DNA from: DASVTU01 sp036387415
Lineage (GTDB): Bacteria; Acidobacteriota; Blastocatellia; Pyrinomonadales; Pyrinomonadaceae
Direction of reading: 5' to 3'
DNA length: 64,000 bases
Assembly: GCA_036387415.1 (NCBI GenBank)
Contig: DASVTU010000027.1
Coordinates: 1 to 64,000, forward strand
The notes below the pieces were generated by a model. The model searched no databases. It worked only from the letters and a program-made list of their open reading frames with translations, and had not been told where the DNA came from. Position 1 is the first letter of the stretch, and every line of letters starts with the position of its first letter. The position numbers were made by a program, and so were the translations under genes. This document shows, piece after piece, positions 24,233 to 33,962 of this stretch.

Positions 24233-27200
24233 CTAATGTCGCGCACGTCGGGCACGCGCGGGCGGAGAGCGAAGCGCGGCCAATTCGGAACGCAGACGCG
24301 CAAGCGCGGGGTGCGTGGGATTGAGCGCCGCGAGTTGATTGATAGCGTCGCGGGCGATGAGTTCGCTGCCCTTCATGAGCCCGGCGGCGGCCAACTGCTG
24401 CCACGCGTCTTCGTATCGGGGATTTGACGTGAGCGCGAGACGATACGCGTCGATAGCGCGGTCGATGTCGGGTGGCGTCCCTCTGAGAAAGTTGTTGCCG
24501 AGCGCGGTGTATGTGCCTGCGTCGCCGGATTTGACGGCCCCGCGTGCAGCGTTGGAAGCGGCGGCAGCGTTAGAGGCGTTGGGAGTGTTGGCGGCGTTCG
24601 TTTGACGAACCACGGCGCTCGCCTGTCGGACGACGGCGGTGGACGGCTGTGTTCCCGTCCGTGTGATGATGAAGGGTTGCGCCTCCGGCTCCCTGCGATA
24701 GAAGACGCGTGGGTGTTGCACATCTTTCTCGACGGAGACGGTTTCGCCCGCGCGAGGCGGCTTGTGCGTGACCTCGCCGTGAGAAACCTCTCGCCCCTCA
24801 CGACTGTTGCGGTTGCGCGCTCCTTGCTCGCGCTGCATCTCCGGCACGCGGTCGGCGGCATAGTCGAGCCACTCGCGGACGTAGACCTGGCCGTCGGTCG
24901 GTTCGGTGTCCGCCGCAGTGGTCTTCAACCCTTCCTCGACGAGCGCATAAGTCAGATAGCCGTGTCCCAGACGGCCTGCGCCGAGCGCAACTTGATAACT
25001 CTGTGCCGCCGTCAGGACATACATGCCTTTCTCGTAGGCGAGTTGCGCCAGCCCGCGCGTGTTCATCGGGCCGCGTCGCTTCTCCTCCGCTTCGAGAGCC
25101 TGACCGGAATTGCATGCGTCAATGACGAGCAGCAGTTGCCCGGCGTCGATGCCCTCGAAGGCGCGTTCGAGTTCAACATCCGAAATGGCATGGTTGAGTA
25201 TGCTTTGAAGATTGACTGAGACTTCGCGTGCGGTGCGTCCGCCCGTGTAGCCGAGGTCGTGCGGGATGATGTAGAAGCGACCCTGCTGCGCCGTGCCGTG
25301 TCCTGCGAAGTAGACGACAACGGCGTCTTCGGGTTGCGCCGCGCCGAGGTTCGACAGCGTTGCTGGCAGAGACGACGGCGTAGCGCCGCCCGCGTTTCCC
25401 GTCAGGCGTTTGAACACCGCGAGGATGTTTTCTTTCGTGGCGTCTTTATCGAGGAGCGTAATCATTTCGACGTGCGCGAAGCGTTTGAGGCCGCCCTGCC
25501 GACGACTTAATTCGTCGCCGAAGGCACGCGCATCCGGCACGGCATACTTGAGATTGAAGGCGCGATTGGCGTACTCGTTGATGCCGACAGCGACGATGTA
25601 GAGCGTGCCCGCGCGGCGCAGGCTATCTGCGCCGCGCAGGATGAGCGAAGCATTGCCGCTCTTTACGTTATCGCGGTTGAAGGCGTAAGCGGTCAGGTTG
25701 TTCTCACCCGCGACGAGCGGGAGGGTCGTCTCGACGACGGCCTTGCCGCCGCGCAGTTCGATGTCGCCGCGCCACGCCTCGACGAGCGAGCCGTTGCGAA
25801 ACAGACGCACGTCGCGTGCGCCGCTCCCGCGCACGTGCGTCGCGTCGGCCATTGCTTCCGCTATTTCAATCTTCACTTTCACTTCGCGCGAAGTGAGCGA
25901 CGCAGCGACGCCGCCGCTACCATTACCGCCGCCGCGCGGCACATCGCGCAACTCGATGCGGAGTTGCGGTTGGCGTCTATCCTTTTGTGCGATGCTCTCT
26001 GTGGCGCGCGGCCTCTTGTCGAGCATGATGTCGTCGAGCAGCCCCGGATGATAGAACTCGTTGAAAAAGGCTTCGACGGGTTGCACGTCGAACAGGTCGG
26101 GCGAGAAGCGCCAGAGGATTTTGTTCCACGCGTCAGGAGTGCCGTCGAAAAGGCCATCGGGCGAGACGACGAGCCAGTCGCCTCCGCCGTCCACTGTGAC
26201 GAGCGAGGCCAGTGGTTCGCCCGTCAGACCGTCCCACAATTGCGCCGCGCCGTCGAAGCTCGACGTGACGAAGAAGCGCGCGTCGGGCGACCAATCTACG
26301 TCGCGCATCCCTGCGCGACCCGCGAGCGTGAGAGCCTTGCGACGCGTCGCCATGTCCCAAATCTGCACCTTGCCGCCCATGCTGAGCGCGGCGAGATACT
26401 TTCCGTCGAAGCGATAGACGAGGCGGCTCAGTTGCCGATTGGGATTGGAGAAAAGCGAATCAGCAGCGTTGAGCGGCGTCTGCTCGCGCATGTGGAGCAA
26501 TTCGGCCCCGTTCGCGGTGTCCCAAATTCTGATTGAACCCGTGACGTCGCCCGTAGCGATTTGGCGACCGTCGGGGCTGAACGTCAGCGCGCCGATACCG
26601 TTGCCATAACCTTTGTGATAAGCCTCGAACACGCGCAGGAGGCGTCCCGTGCCCGCGTCGTAAATCTTGACATCGTTCTCGGAATTGACGGAGGCGAGAA
26701 GTTTTCCGTCGGGACTGAAGGCGAGCACATTGATGCCGATGCCGGGCACTAACTCCTTGAAAGAGTCGGTCAACTCTTGCAGACGCGTCTTCTTTTTCGC
26801 CGTGCCCGGCGACGCCGCCGCGTCAGTCTTCTTTTGGGGCGGCGGTGCGACAGCGACGGTGCGAAGTTCGCGGCCTGATTCCGCGTCCCATAGTTTGACC
26901 GTGCCGTCGGATTCGCCCGTCGCCAGCCAGCGCCCGTCGGGGCTGAAAACGAATTCGTAGATGTAATTATCGAAATTTCTTTCGTCGGGTCGTCCTTTGA
27001 CGGTGTACATCTCGCGCCGTGTCGCGAGATTCCACACTTTGACTCTCCCTTCCGCTGCATGCGCGGCCAGTTGGCGACCGTTGGGATTGAAGACGAAATC
27101 GCCGATTGACGCTTCCTTGCTGCTGCCGCCCATCCTGACGGGCGCGCGTCCCGAACCGATTTCCCACAACATCACGGAGCCACCGCCCTGAGTCGCCAGC

Positions 27201-28921
27201 CAGCGACCGTCAGGGCTAAAACTCACGTCGCCGACGCTCGGCGTATCCGCGCTGAGCGTACGCACCTCGCGCCCCGTGGCAACGTCCCATAACGTCACCG
27301 CCCGCCCGTGGAAGCCGCCACTGCCCGTCGCCAACATGCGCCCGTCGGGGCTAAAGGCGACATCGCCGTGCGCTCCTTCGAGTTTGCGGATTTCGCGTCC
27401 GGTCGCGGCGTCCCATATTCGCACCATGTCGGCGCTGCCCGCCGCGACCTGACGCCCGTCCGGGCTGAGGGCGACGCTGCTCACGATGTTACGGGTTTCG
27501 ACCTTGATGGCGCGCAGCATTTGTCCCGTCGCCGCGTCCCAAATTCTGACTGTGTTTTCTTCGAGAGTGCTATCCACGGAGACGAGGCGGCGACCGTCGG
27601 GGCTGAATGCAACATCTCTGACGGAACCGCTCGCCGTCAGCGTATGGAGTAACTTACCCGTGGCATCGTCCCACAGCTTGATGGTTTTATCATCGCCGCA
27701 CGACGCGATGATGCGACCGTCGGGGCTGAAAGCGACGCCGTACACATCCTGACCCTCGATACTGAGCCTGTTGCCGATGGCTATTAACAGAGAGTCGCTT
27801 TCCTCTTTCTTATTACGGAAATGGCCTTCGTCAATCCGCCTGGTGCCGTGCATGCCGGTGGTTCCGGTCTCTATCTTGAGCGACGTGTCCCAATTGCTGA
27901 CGGCTCCGTCGCCGTGACCCGTAACGAGTGATTTGCCGTCGGGGCTGAAGGCGGCGGAGAAGACGGTATATGTTCCCTCGTAAGGAATGGAACTCATCTC
28001 ATGCCGCTCGCCCGTCGCTACGTCCCAGAGCGTGAGCAGGCCGCGCAGGTCGCCCGTCGAAAGCCAACGACCGTCGGGGCTGAAGACGACCGGCTCCTGT
28101 GCGCCATACAACGTACGCAGCACGCGCCCGGTCGCTACATCCCAGATTCTCACCGTGTCGTCGCGTGCGCCCGTGGCGAGCAGTCGCCCGTCGGGGCTAA
28201 AGGCCATCTCCGGCGCAACGTTATGCGCCGTCTGCATAACGAGTTCGGGCTTGCCCTGCGCGGTGACGTTCGATTGCGAAGCGGCGCGCAAGCGTGCCGC
28301 CGCGTCTTCGACACCTTTGAGCGCGCGAGCCTCACCCTCGCGGTCGTTAATTTTCCGGTAGGTGATAACCGCGAAAGCGTAGTAGTCGTGCGCCGTCTGA
28401 TACTTGCCGAATACATCATGAAGCTCGGCAATCTCGTATAGAAGTTTTGCTTTGCGCGTACCCGCGCCAGCATCGTGCATCAGCGCGAGTCCCCTCTTGT
28501 AAAGCAGCATGGCCGCGTGCAGGGCTTCCTCCGCACGCGCTTCGTCGCCCGCGCGGTGCAACATGAACGCCAAATCGGCCATCGTGGCGGCAACCAGATA
28601 GTTGTCTCTGCCGAGCACTTTAATGCGTAACGTCAACGCCTTTAGTGTGAGCGAGGCGGCGGGCGAGTATTCCCCGTTCCGAAACAGTTTTAGTGCTTCG
28701 CTCCTGAGCCGTGTGGCTTCTGCGAGAGCTTCTTTTTGCTGCGCCTCTGTCAGAGTCTTGTCCTGCTCGATTGTTTCATCTTGCGCCTCGGCCTGAACGT
28801 TTGCTGCTCTGTCGGGCGTCTGCTGCGACGCGGCGACGTGCGAGAGCGTGAGGCACAGGAGCACGACGCTCAGCGCATGGAAGACGACGCGTTGAGGATT
28901 GAAGGGACGCGGGGCGGACAT
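24233..28921 (-). CDS. Exported WD40-repeat caspase-like (C14) peptidase with TPR ends
   Basis: A 1562-residue precursor. GGAGG precedes MSAPRP; a signal-like segment (ALSVVLLCLTLSHVAAS) implies export. Residues ~55-210 are TPR-like helices. Then come about 14 WD40 units, each with FSPDGR and a closing IWD/LWD, enough for two seven-bladed propellers. A linker with an Ig-like strand set leads to the caspase domain at ~1107-1370, with catalytic His1208 in YFAGHG and Cys1270 in VIDACNSGQ. A C-terminal TPR pair (~1460-1562) ends the protein. Metacaspase-like enzymes cut after basic residues and are often signal-gated. Downstream of the sigma/kinase/DUF4384 genes on the same strand, it may share a response with them; co-regulation is inferred. 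Confidence 0.9.
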   Translation of the reverse strand: MSAPRPFNPQRVVFHALSVVLLCLTLSHVAASQQTPDRAANVQAEAQDETIEQDKTLTEAQQKEALAEATRLRSEALKLFRNGEYSPAASLTLKALTLRIKVLGRDNYLVAATMADLAFMLHRAGDEARAEEALHAAMLLYKRGLALMHDAGAGTRKAKLLYEIAELHDVFGKYQTAHDYYAFAVITYRKINDREGEARALKGVEDAAARLRAASQSNVTAQGKPELVMQTAHNVAPEMAFSPDGRLLATGARDDTVRIWDVATGRVLRTLYGAQEPVVFSPDGRWLSTGDLRGLLTLWDVATGERHEMSSIPYEGTYTVFSAAFSPDGKSLVTGHGDGAVSNWDTSLKIETGTTGMHGTRRIDEGHFRNKKEESDSLLIAIGNRLSIEGQDVYGVAFSPDGRIIASCGDDKTIKLWDDATGKLLHTLTASGSVRDVAFSPDGRRLVSVDSTLEENTVRIWDAATGQMLRAIKVETRNIVSSVALSPDGRQVAAGSADMVRIWDAATGREIRKLEGAHGDVAFSPDGRMLATGSGGFHGRAVTLWDVATGREVRTLSADTPSVGDVSFSPDGRWLATQGGGSVMLWEIGSGRAPVRMGGSSKEASIGDFVFNPNGRQLAAHAAEGRVKVWNLATRREMYTVKGRPDERNFDNYIYEFVFSPDGRWLATGESDGTVKLWDAESGRELRTVAVAPPPQKKTDAAASPGTAKKKTRLQELTDSFKELVPGIGINVLAFSPDGKLLASVNSENDVKIYDAGTGRLLRVFEAYHKGYGNGIGALTFSPDGRQIATGDVTGSIRIWDTANGAELLHMREQTPLNAADSLFSNPNRQLSRLVYRFDGKYLAALSMGGKVQIWDMATRRKALTLAGRAGMRDVDWSPDARFFVTSSFDGAAQLWDGLTGEPLASLVTVDGGGDWLVVSPDGLFDGTPDAWNKILWRFSPDLFDVQPVEAFFNEFYHPGLLDDIMLDKRPRATESIAQKDRRQPQLRIELRDVPRGGGNGSGGVAASLTSREVKVKIEIAEAMADATHVRGSGARDVRLFRNGSLVEAWRGDIELRGGKAVVETTLPLVAGENNLTAYAFNRDNVKSGNASLILRGADSLRRAGTLYIVAVGINEYANRAFNLKYAVPDARAFGDELSRRQGGLKRFAHVEMITLLDKDATKENILAVFKRLTGNAGGATPSSLPATLSNLGAAQPEDAVVVYFAGHGTAQQGRFYIIPHDLGYTGGRTAREVSVNLQSILNHAISDVELERAFEGIDAGQLLLVIDACNSGQALEAEEKRRGPMNTRGLAQLAYEKGMYVLTAAQSYQVALGAGRLGHGYLTYALVEEGLKTTAADTEPTDGQVYVREWLDYAADRVPEMQREQGARNRNSREGREVSHGEVTHKPPRAGETVSVEKDVQHPRVFYRREPEAQPFIITRTGTQPSTAVVRQASAVVRQTNAANTPNASNAAAASNAARGAVKSGDAGTYTALGNNFLRGTPPDIDRAIDAYRLALTSNPRYEDAWQQLAAAGLMKGSELIARDAINQLAALNPTHPALARLRSELAALRSPPARARRARH

Positions 28922-29024
28922 AAAAACCTCCATTCAAACTTCAAGAACTTTCCATGTTGTGCATGACAGCCACAACATGCTTGATAGCTAATGCGTCTGT
29001 TTTGCCATTCATTACAGCCAATCA

Positions 29025-30158
29025 TCAGTCGCGCCCTGCTCTGTAGCGATACGTGAGTGGAATTTTGACCAGCAGCGGATTCCCCGCGAGAGTTTTGACG
29101 CGATAGATGGTCTGCGGCAAAGGTTCCTCCTGCGTGAGCTTGCGCTGCTCGTCGCTTCCGGCGTCGCGTTCGGGCAGCGTCCAATTCCGGCCACTACCGC
29201 CAACCTGTTCGAGCCGCACTACTTTCGCACGCCACGCCTCCTCCCACTCGCGTACCTGCGTGCGCGAGAGTTGGAGCGGATTGCGCGAGATGGGGAAATC
29301 GAGTCGCCGTTCGGTGACGACAATAATCAATTCTTCTCCCAACTGATCGAGGCGGCTCGGATTCATGTTGAAGTAGGGCGGGCGGTCTTGCTGTGCGGGA
29401 ATTTCGATTAAACGTCCTGCCTCGACCCGGTTGTCGCCGCCGCGTGTGCGAAGCGTCGGGAAGATAAGAAACGGCGCGGACGCCGTGCCATCCGGGTAGC
29501 GTTCGCGGTTGATAACGTAGAGGTATCCCGCGCCCGGCGACTCGACCGTGATGCGTATGCGTTCGCCCGCACTCACGTCGGCCTCCGCTTCGGCACGCAC
29601 GGGCGTCCACTCCCTTGTCATTCCGCCCGCCTCGTTGTGGACGATGATGCGCGCCTCGTCGTCCGGCGCAGCCACGCGCAGACGCCAAACCGTGACGCCG
29701 ATAAGTTTCTCCACCATCCCCGTCGTGTTCGCGTCGGCGCGGCGCTGACCGCGTGTAGGAGACTCATGGAGAGGAGCGGCGGGCGACGCGTACGACATGT
29801 TCTCGGAATACGGCGCGACTCTGTAGACGGGCGGAGCCTTCGGCGGCGTTCGCCGCGATGTCGCCCCGACAGGAGGACGACGGCGCGACGTGTCCGACGC
29901 ACGTCGGGACGTATCTGCCGGACGCCTCTTTGTCCTTCGCGGCGGCTGCGAGTTTTTTGTAGGCCGAGGCCCGATGAATCTGTCGTTGACGAGTTCGCGC
30001 GTCTCAACGTCGGATTGGTCGTCTTGCCCTGCGACGGATGATTGCTGCACGTCCTGTGCGTGCGGCGCGGCGGCGGGCGCATGCAACAGGGCGGCGCAAA
30101 GCACCAGCGCACACAGGATGGACGGTCGCGGTCGAATTAGATTGTGCGGAAATTTCAT
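29025..30158 (-). CDS. Exported DUF4384 protein
   Basis: A 377-residue precursor with a signal peptide at MKFPHNLIRPRP...HAPAAAPHAQ. The start is chosen because AAGGGTG lies just before it, unlike the ATG 16 codons upstream. A long basic, Arg/Pro/Thr-rich linker (TKRRPADTSRRASDTSRRR) precedes a DUF4384-type domain in the C-terminal half. This is marked by RIRITVESPGAGYLYVINRE and SAPFLIFPTLRTRGGDN. The same domain type forms the extracytoplasmic end of the kinase encoded upstream. It may be a partner or sensor for that kinase or for the caspase that follows. Function is unknown. Confidence 0.72.
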   Translation of the reverse strand: MKFPHNLIRPRPSILCALVLCAALLHAPAAAPHAQDVQQSSVAGQDDQSDVETRELVNDRFIGPRPTKNSQPPRRTKRRPADTSRRASDTSRRRPPVGATSRRTPPKAPPVYRVAPYSENMSYASPAAPLHESPTRGQRRADANTTGMVEKLIGVTVWRLRVAAPDDEARIIVHNEAGGMTREWTPVRAEAEADVSAGERIRITVESPGAGYLYVINRERYPDGTASAPFLIFPTLRTRGGDNRVEAGRLIEIPAQQDRPPYFNMNPSRLDQLGEELIIVVTERRLDFPISRNPLQLSRTQVREWEEAWRAKVVRLEQVGGSGRNWTLPERDAGSDEQRKLTQEEPLPQTIYRVKTLAGNPLLVKIPLTYRYRAGRD

Positions 30159-30340
30159 CACGGCACCCTTTTGTTCGGCGGTCGAAATGGTGAAGCGCGC
30201 TGCCACGCGTTGCGACGAAAAAAATCCTTCCTAACTTCTAAGACGTTTTTTGCCTGCGGAATCCATCAAATGAATTGCTCTCGAACGTGGTCAGGGAAAC
30301 GCTTCAGCACGCGACGTTGACATGCCTCGGCGTATGACGT

Positions 30341-32218
30341 TTAGCGGTATTCCAGTTTGATTAAATGCAGCATGACGTCGCCTGCGCCACGAACCGTCGT
30401 CAACGGACATGTCTTGTCTTTCTCGGCTTCAACGCGCTGAGGGAGGTCGGCGTGCGCGTCGAGGAAATTCCGAATCACGGCGGCCTGCTCTTGATTTTTG
30501 ACGGCGCCTCTGTCGTTCGGATTAACCGCGCCCCTGACCGCCTCGATTTCGCTGATGCTCTGCTTCGCGTAAATCAACCAGACTTTTTCCATCCCCGCTT
30601 CACCGTAGAAGGCGAACCAGTTCTCGCTCGATGGAAGCGAAACCTCGCGCTCCGGCGGAATAACTGCCGAGCCGTAGTCGGCTTCGGGGTCGGGAAATAA
30701 GAGCGTGTAGGCGGGCACGCCTTCGATGAGTTCTTTGCGACTTTCGTTGATGATGTAGAGATAACCTTGCTGCTTGAGAGCGACGTGGAGGCGCAGACGG
30801 TGGTTCGTCTCGAAAATTCTGTCGCCCACGACGCAGAAGGGTTTGCCTTCGGGATTGTCGCCGCGAAATTTCTGCGCTTCGCGCCAGTAGTCGAGCACTA
30901 GACGCGACTCCGCCGGAAGCGACGTGGCGTCTGAAACCGCAGAATCCTTGCCTCGCGGCTTGCTCGACGGACGCGAGACGAAGAACCAGACACCCAACGC
31001 CAGCGCAGCGATTAAAATCACCATGGCTCCCATCCATCCCGCACGACTCTCTTTCGCCTGCGCGAGTCGCGCCGTGCGTTTGAACGGAAACCACGTCCGG
31101 CGTTCAAGCGGCGCGTCGTCGTGAAGCAGTTGCGTCTCACCTTCTGCGACCGCTTGCCAGAAGTCCGCACCGAAGTCGTCGGCGCGTTGGTAACGCTCCT
31201 GCGGGTTGAAGCGCAGCGCCTTGAGAAGCGCCGCCTCTGCCGCCACGGGCAGCGCGGGACGCAATAATCTCGGCGGCGGCATCGCGTGTGCTCGCTGCAT
31301 TTCGAGGATTTGGTAGTCGGATTCGGGGCGAAACGGTTTGCGGCCTGTCACCATTTCGTAGGCGACCAGACCGAGCGCGTAGATGTCGCTGGCGGCTCCG
31401 GCGTGCTCTCCTTTGAGTTGTTCGGGCGGGAGATAGTTGGGCGTGCCGACACGCAGCGCGACGGGCGTGCTTTCGGCCACCGTGGAGTTCTTAATCTTCG
31501 CCACGCCGAAGTCGATAACCTTGACCGCTTCGACTCCCCTCTCGTCGCGCACCAACATGATGTTGTTGGGTTTCAAATCCCGATGAAAGACGCCTTTGTC
31601 GTGTGCGGCGCTGAGCGCCTCGCCAATCTGCCGCACAATCGACGCCGCGCGACGCAAGTCCATTCCGTCGTTGTTCATACAATCGCGCAACGTCTCGCCC
31701 GCAACGTATTCGATGACAAGATAGGGCGCACCGCCCGGAAGCTTACCCGCGTCGAACACGCCAACCACGCCCGCGTGTTTGACGCGCATTAGCGCCTCCA
31801 TCTCCTGTCGGAACTTCAAGACCGCATACTCGTTTCGCAGAGATTCTTCAAGCAACACCTTGACGACCACTTTGTCGTCGAGCATGTGGCTACGCTCGGC
31901 CAGATAGACCGCGCCCATGCCGCCCTCTGCAATCTTCTCTTTGATGAGATAACGCCCGTCGAGCAACGTCTCTTTCGCAAGGTCGTTTGAACGTGGAAGC
32001 GCATCACCATCCGCGAGGCGTTCTTTGACAGTTTCAAGCAAATTCCCGTCGAATAATTCGGCGGCGCGCGGTTCGTCGGTCAGCAGCGCCTCAACCTCGC
32101 GACGCAGTTCGTCGTCGCCCGCGCACTCTTCGTCGAGCAGTGCATCGCGCGCGGCGGGGTCGAGGTCGAAGCATGCGTCGTACAAATCACCGACGCGTTT
32201 CCAGCGTTCAGGCGTCAT
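30341..32218 (-). CDS. Transmembrane Ser/Thr protein kinase with DUF4384 sensor end
   Basis: A 625-residue Hanks-type kinase. A short helical N-terminus typical of acidobacterial kinases (MTPERWKRVGDLYDACFDLD) precedes the kinase domain at ~90-360. That domain has the glycine loop IAEGGMGAVYLAE, ATP Lys120, HRDLKPNN (Asp214), DFG (Asp236) and GTPNYLPPEQ. A single membrane helix (~394-414) leads to an outside domain at ~460-580 of DUF4384 type (GYLYIINESRKEL, YTLLFPDPEADYG). The start ATG overlaps the stop of the sigma-factor gene by 4 bases, so sigma factor and kinase are made together. Phosphorylation of that sigma factor is a reasonable inference. The trigger is unknown. Confidence 0.93.
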   Translation of the reverse strand: MTPERWKRVGDLYDACFDLDPAARDALLDEECAGDDELRREVEALLTDEPRAAELFDGNLLETVKERLADGDALPRSNDLAKETLLDGRYLIKEKIAEGGMGAVYLAERSHMLDDKVVVKVLLEESLRNEYAVLKFRQEMEALMRVKHAGVVGVFDAGKLPGGAPYLVIEYVAGETLRDCMNNDGMDLRRAASIVRQIGEALSAAHDKGVFHRDLKPNNIMLVRDERGVEAVKVIDFGVAKIKNSTVAESTPVALRVGTPNYLPPEQLKGEHAGAASDIYALGLVAYEMVTGRKPFRPESDYQILEMQRAHAMPPPRLLRPALPVAAEAALLKALRFNPQERYQRADDFGADFWQAVAEGETQLLHDDAPLERRTWFPFKRTARLAQAKESRAGWMGAMVILIAALALGVWFFVSRPSSKPRGKDSAVSDATSLPAESRLVLDYWREAQKFRGDNPEGKPFCVVGDRIFETNHRLRLHVALKQQGYLYIINESRKELIEGVPAYTLLFPDPEADYGSAVIPPEREVSLPSSENWFAFYGEAGMEKVWLIYAKQSISEIEAVRGAVNPNDRGAVKNQEQAAVIRNFLDAHADLPQRVEAEKDKTCPLTTVRGAGDVMLHLIKLEYR

Positions 32219-33237
32219 TCGTTATTCGCCCTCGTTTCACTGCGCGGCTTCCGCTGTCCGGCTTCCGCTGTCCGGCTTGGTTTCAGTTGCGCGTAGAGAA
32301 ACGCTTTGGCTTTTCTGTGTTCGCGTTCGAGGGTCGCCGTCGAGATGGAGAGCAATTCGGCGGCCTCGTCGATACTGAAGCCCCACACCGTCCGCAGAGA
32401 GAAAATAAGACTCTGGCGTAAGTTCAGTTTTTCCAATTCTTCGAGCGCGAGACGGATGTTCACCAAATCGTCAACGGACAGGCCGAACGCTTCGGGTTCG
32501 ACCTCTCCCTCAGCCGCATCCGCGCCGACGGGCACGTCCTTAGCGCCGCCGCCGCGCTTAATCGCTTCGCTCATTCGCAGGTGGTCAATGAAAGTGTGGA
32601 GCATCATTTTCGACACGACGTTGATGAACTGTGTGCGACTGTTCCACGGAATAGCACGAATTTTTTCTACGTCCATAATCACCATGTGGACGAGTTCGGT
32701 GGCCTGACTGATATTGTCGAGTTTCCTGCCGCGAAGATAGCGACGCGCGCGTCGTCGCAGGTCGTCGTAAATCAGCGGCAGCAAGTCTCGCAACGCGCTG
32801 TCGGCTCCGTTGCCCCACTTCCTGAGCAGTTTCGTCACTTCGTGATTCTTTATTTCCTGCGGAAACGACGCCTCCAACAGATGACGATTTAACCTTTCGA
32901 CCGCGCTCTGCGACATCCTGCTCCGCGCGCCGCGCAACAGAACTTGCGCATCCTCCGGCAACTTGACGCCGCCGAAATAGTCAGCGTGATGGAGGTCGCG
33001 GCGTTTCAGAATCTCATTCAAAGCGGAGACGAATGTGGCTTTGAGTTCAGTCGTGGGCGGTGAGTTTCGCGTACACTCGCCGACGGCGGCGAGCGTCTCC
33101 GGCGAGAGCAGTTCGACAATTCTTCGCGCGGGCGTGGGCGACGACTCTTCAATCGCTCGAACGAGTTTCGTGCAGAGGCCGCGCCAGTCCGTCACGTCGT
33201 CCGGCGAGAGCAGCGAAGAAATGTTTGAGAGTGTCAT
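32215..33237 (-). CDS. ECF-type sigma factor with long N-terminal extension
   Basis: A 340-residue protein. Residues ~134-320 match the extracytoplasmic-function sigma family that begins LLRKWGNGADSALRDLLPLIYDDLRR in most acidobacteria and planctomycetes. Region 2 has NISQATELVHMV and RTQFINVVSKMMLHTFIDHLR. Region 4 has the helix-turn-helix FSIDEAAELLSISTATLEREHRKA. The first ~130 residues are an unrelated, mostly helical extension; the usual length is ~185. The gene overlaps the kinase gene in ATGA, and this family has no classical anti-sigma factor, so kinase control is likely. The extension may be the regulated part. Confidence 0.85.
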   Translation of the reverse strand: MTLSNISSLLSPDDVTDWRGLCTKLVRAIEESSPTPARRIVELLSPETLAAVGECTRNSPPTTELKATFVSALNEILKRRDLHHADYFGGVKLPEDAQVLLRGARSRMSQSAVERLNRHLLEASFPQEIKNHEVTKLLRKWGNGADSALRDLLPLIYDDLRRRARRYLRGRKLDNISQATELVHMVIMDVEKIRAIPWNSRTQFINVVSKMMLHTFIDHLRMSEAIKRGGGAKDVPVGADAAEGEVEPEAFGLSVDDLVNIRLALEELEKLNLRQSLIFSLRTVWGFSIDEAAELLSISTATLEREHRKAKAFLYAQLKPSRTAEAGQRKPRSETRANNE

Positions 33238-33594
33238 CCGGTAAAAACTGTCTGTGTGGAAAAGGGTTTGCCATTGAAAGCACGCGCCCCGTCGCGGCGC
33301 TTGATGAAAGCCTTGTGGTCGGCGCTGGATGGCCGTCAGGCTTGTCTCTTGTCAATGGGTTCTCTGAAGAAAGCCTGTGCTCTGTTTTGGCGAACGTTGC
33401 TTTGGGGAAGCAAGCGGATTGCGGTTCGACGGCGAGAAGGCCGCAATGTCTGGAACCGTCTTTAGTAATTTGTGAGTCGGTCGGGAAAGCTGACGAACGG
33501 GAGAGTCGTCAACAAATTAAGTTTGCAAGGCGCGGAGAATACGGCAAGCGACAAAACATAGTCAAGAAATATAAATAACACGCGCGAAACGTCT
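33238..33594. other. Upstream region of the sigma/kinase operon
   Basis: About 360 bases between the sigma-factor start and the inhibitor remnant. It should hold the promoter of the sigma/kinase operon. I see no clear -35/-10 pair, terminator hairpin or reading frame with good support. Confidence 0.4.
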
Positions 33595-33920
33595 CTACGT
33601 TTCGACCATGCGCGTCGAGACTCCTAAACAGTTCGACTCGTCGTTTCTGCCGATGACGTAGACGCCGCTATTGATTTGGCTGACGCGATAGACGCGCACG
33701 CCTGCGAGGTTCTCTGTGAGCAGGCGGACGAGTTTTGAAACCTTTTCGCCAGAGCCAACTCCGCGTCGTCCTTCCATTCCTGCTCGCCCACTGTCACGCG
33801 AAAGAAATCCTCCACGCTCGTTTCCGCGACGGGAGTTTCTGCGTCGCTCGCGGTTAATGCGCGAAGTCGCTCGATAGATATTTGGCGTTGAGCCGCGACA
33901 GCCCGCGCGTCACGTCGCAC
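33595..33920 (-). pseudogene. NuiA-type nuclease inhibitor remnant, frameshifted
   Basis: Two overlapping frames together encode the C-terminal two thirds of a NuiA-like nuclease inhibitor. The first frame gives TSVEDFFRVTVGEQEWKDD and ELALAKRFQ. The second gives KLVRLLTENLAGVRVYRV, VYVIGRNDE and a final VSTRMVET, the typical NuiA end. Adding one A to the AAAA run (plus-strand TTTT at 33733-33736) joins them as FQKLVRLL. The family's N-terminal segment (the SESDYPFE region) is not found. It follows directly after a NucA-like nuclease on the same strand, its natural partner. The frame break could be a real decay or a sequencing error. Confidence 0.65.
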
Positions 33921-33937
33921 AGGCTGTCGCGGCTCAA
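33888..33937. repeat. 16-bp inverted repeat between nuclease and inhibitor
   Basis: ttgagccgcgacagcc (33888-33903) and ggctgtcgcggctcaa (33922-33937) are perfect arms with an 18-base loop. As RNA this GC-rich hairpin lies between the nuclease stop and the inhibitor frame, and could attenuate or stabilise the transcript. No U-run follows on either strand. Confidence 0.75.
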
Positions 33938-33962
33938 GGGATTCGTGAGGTTCGTTTCCGGC

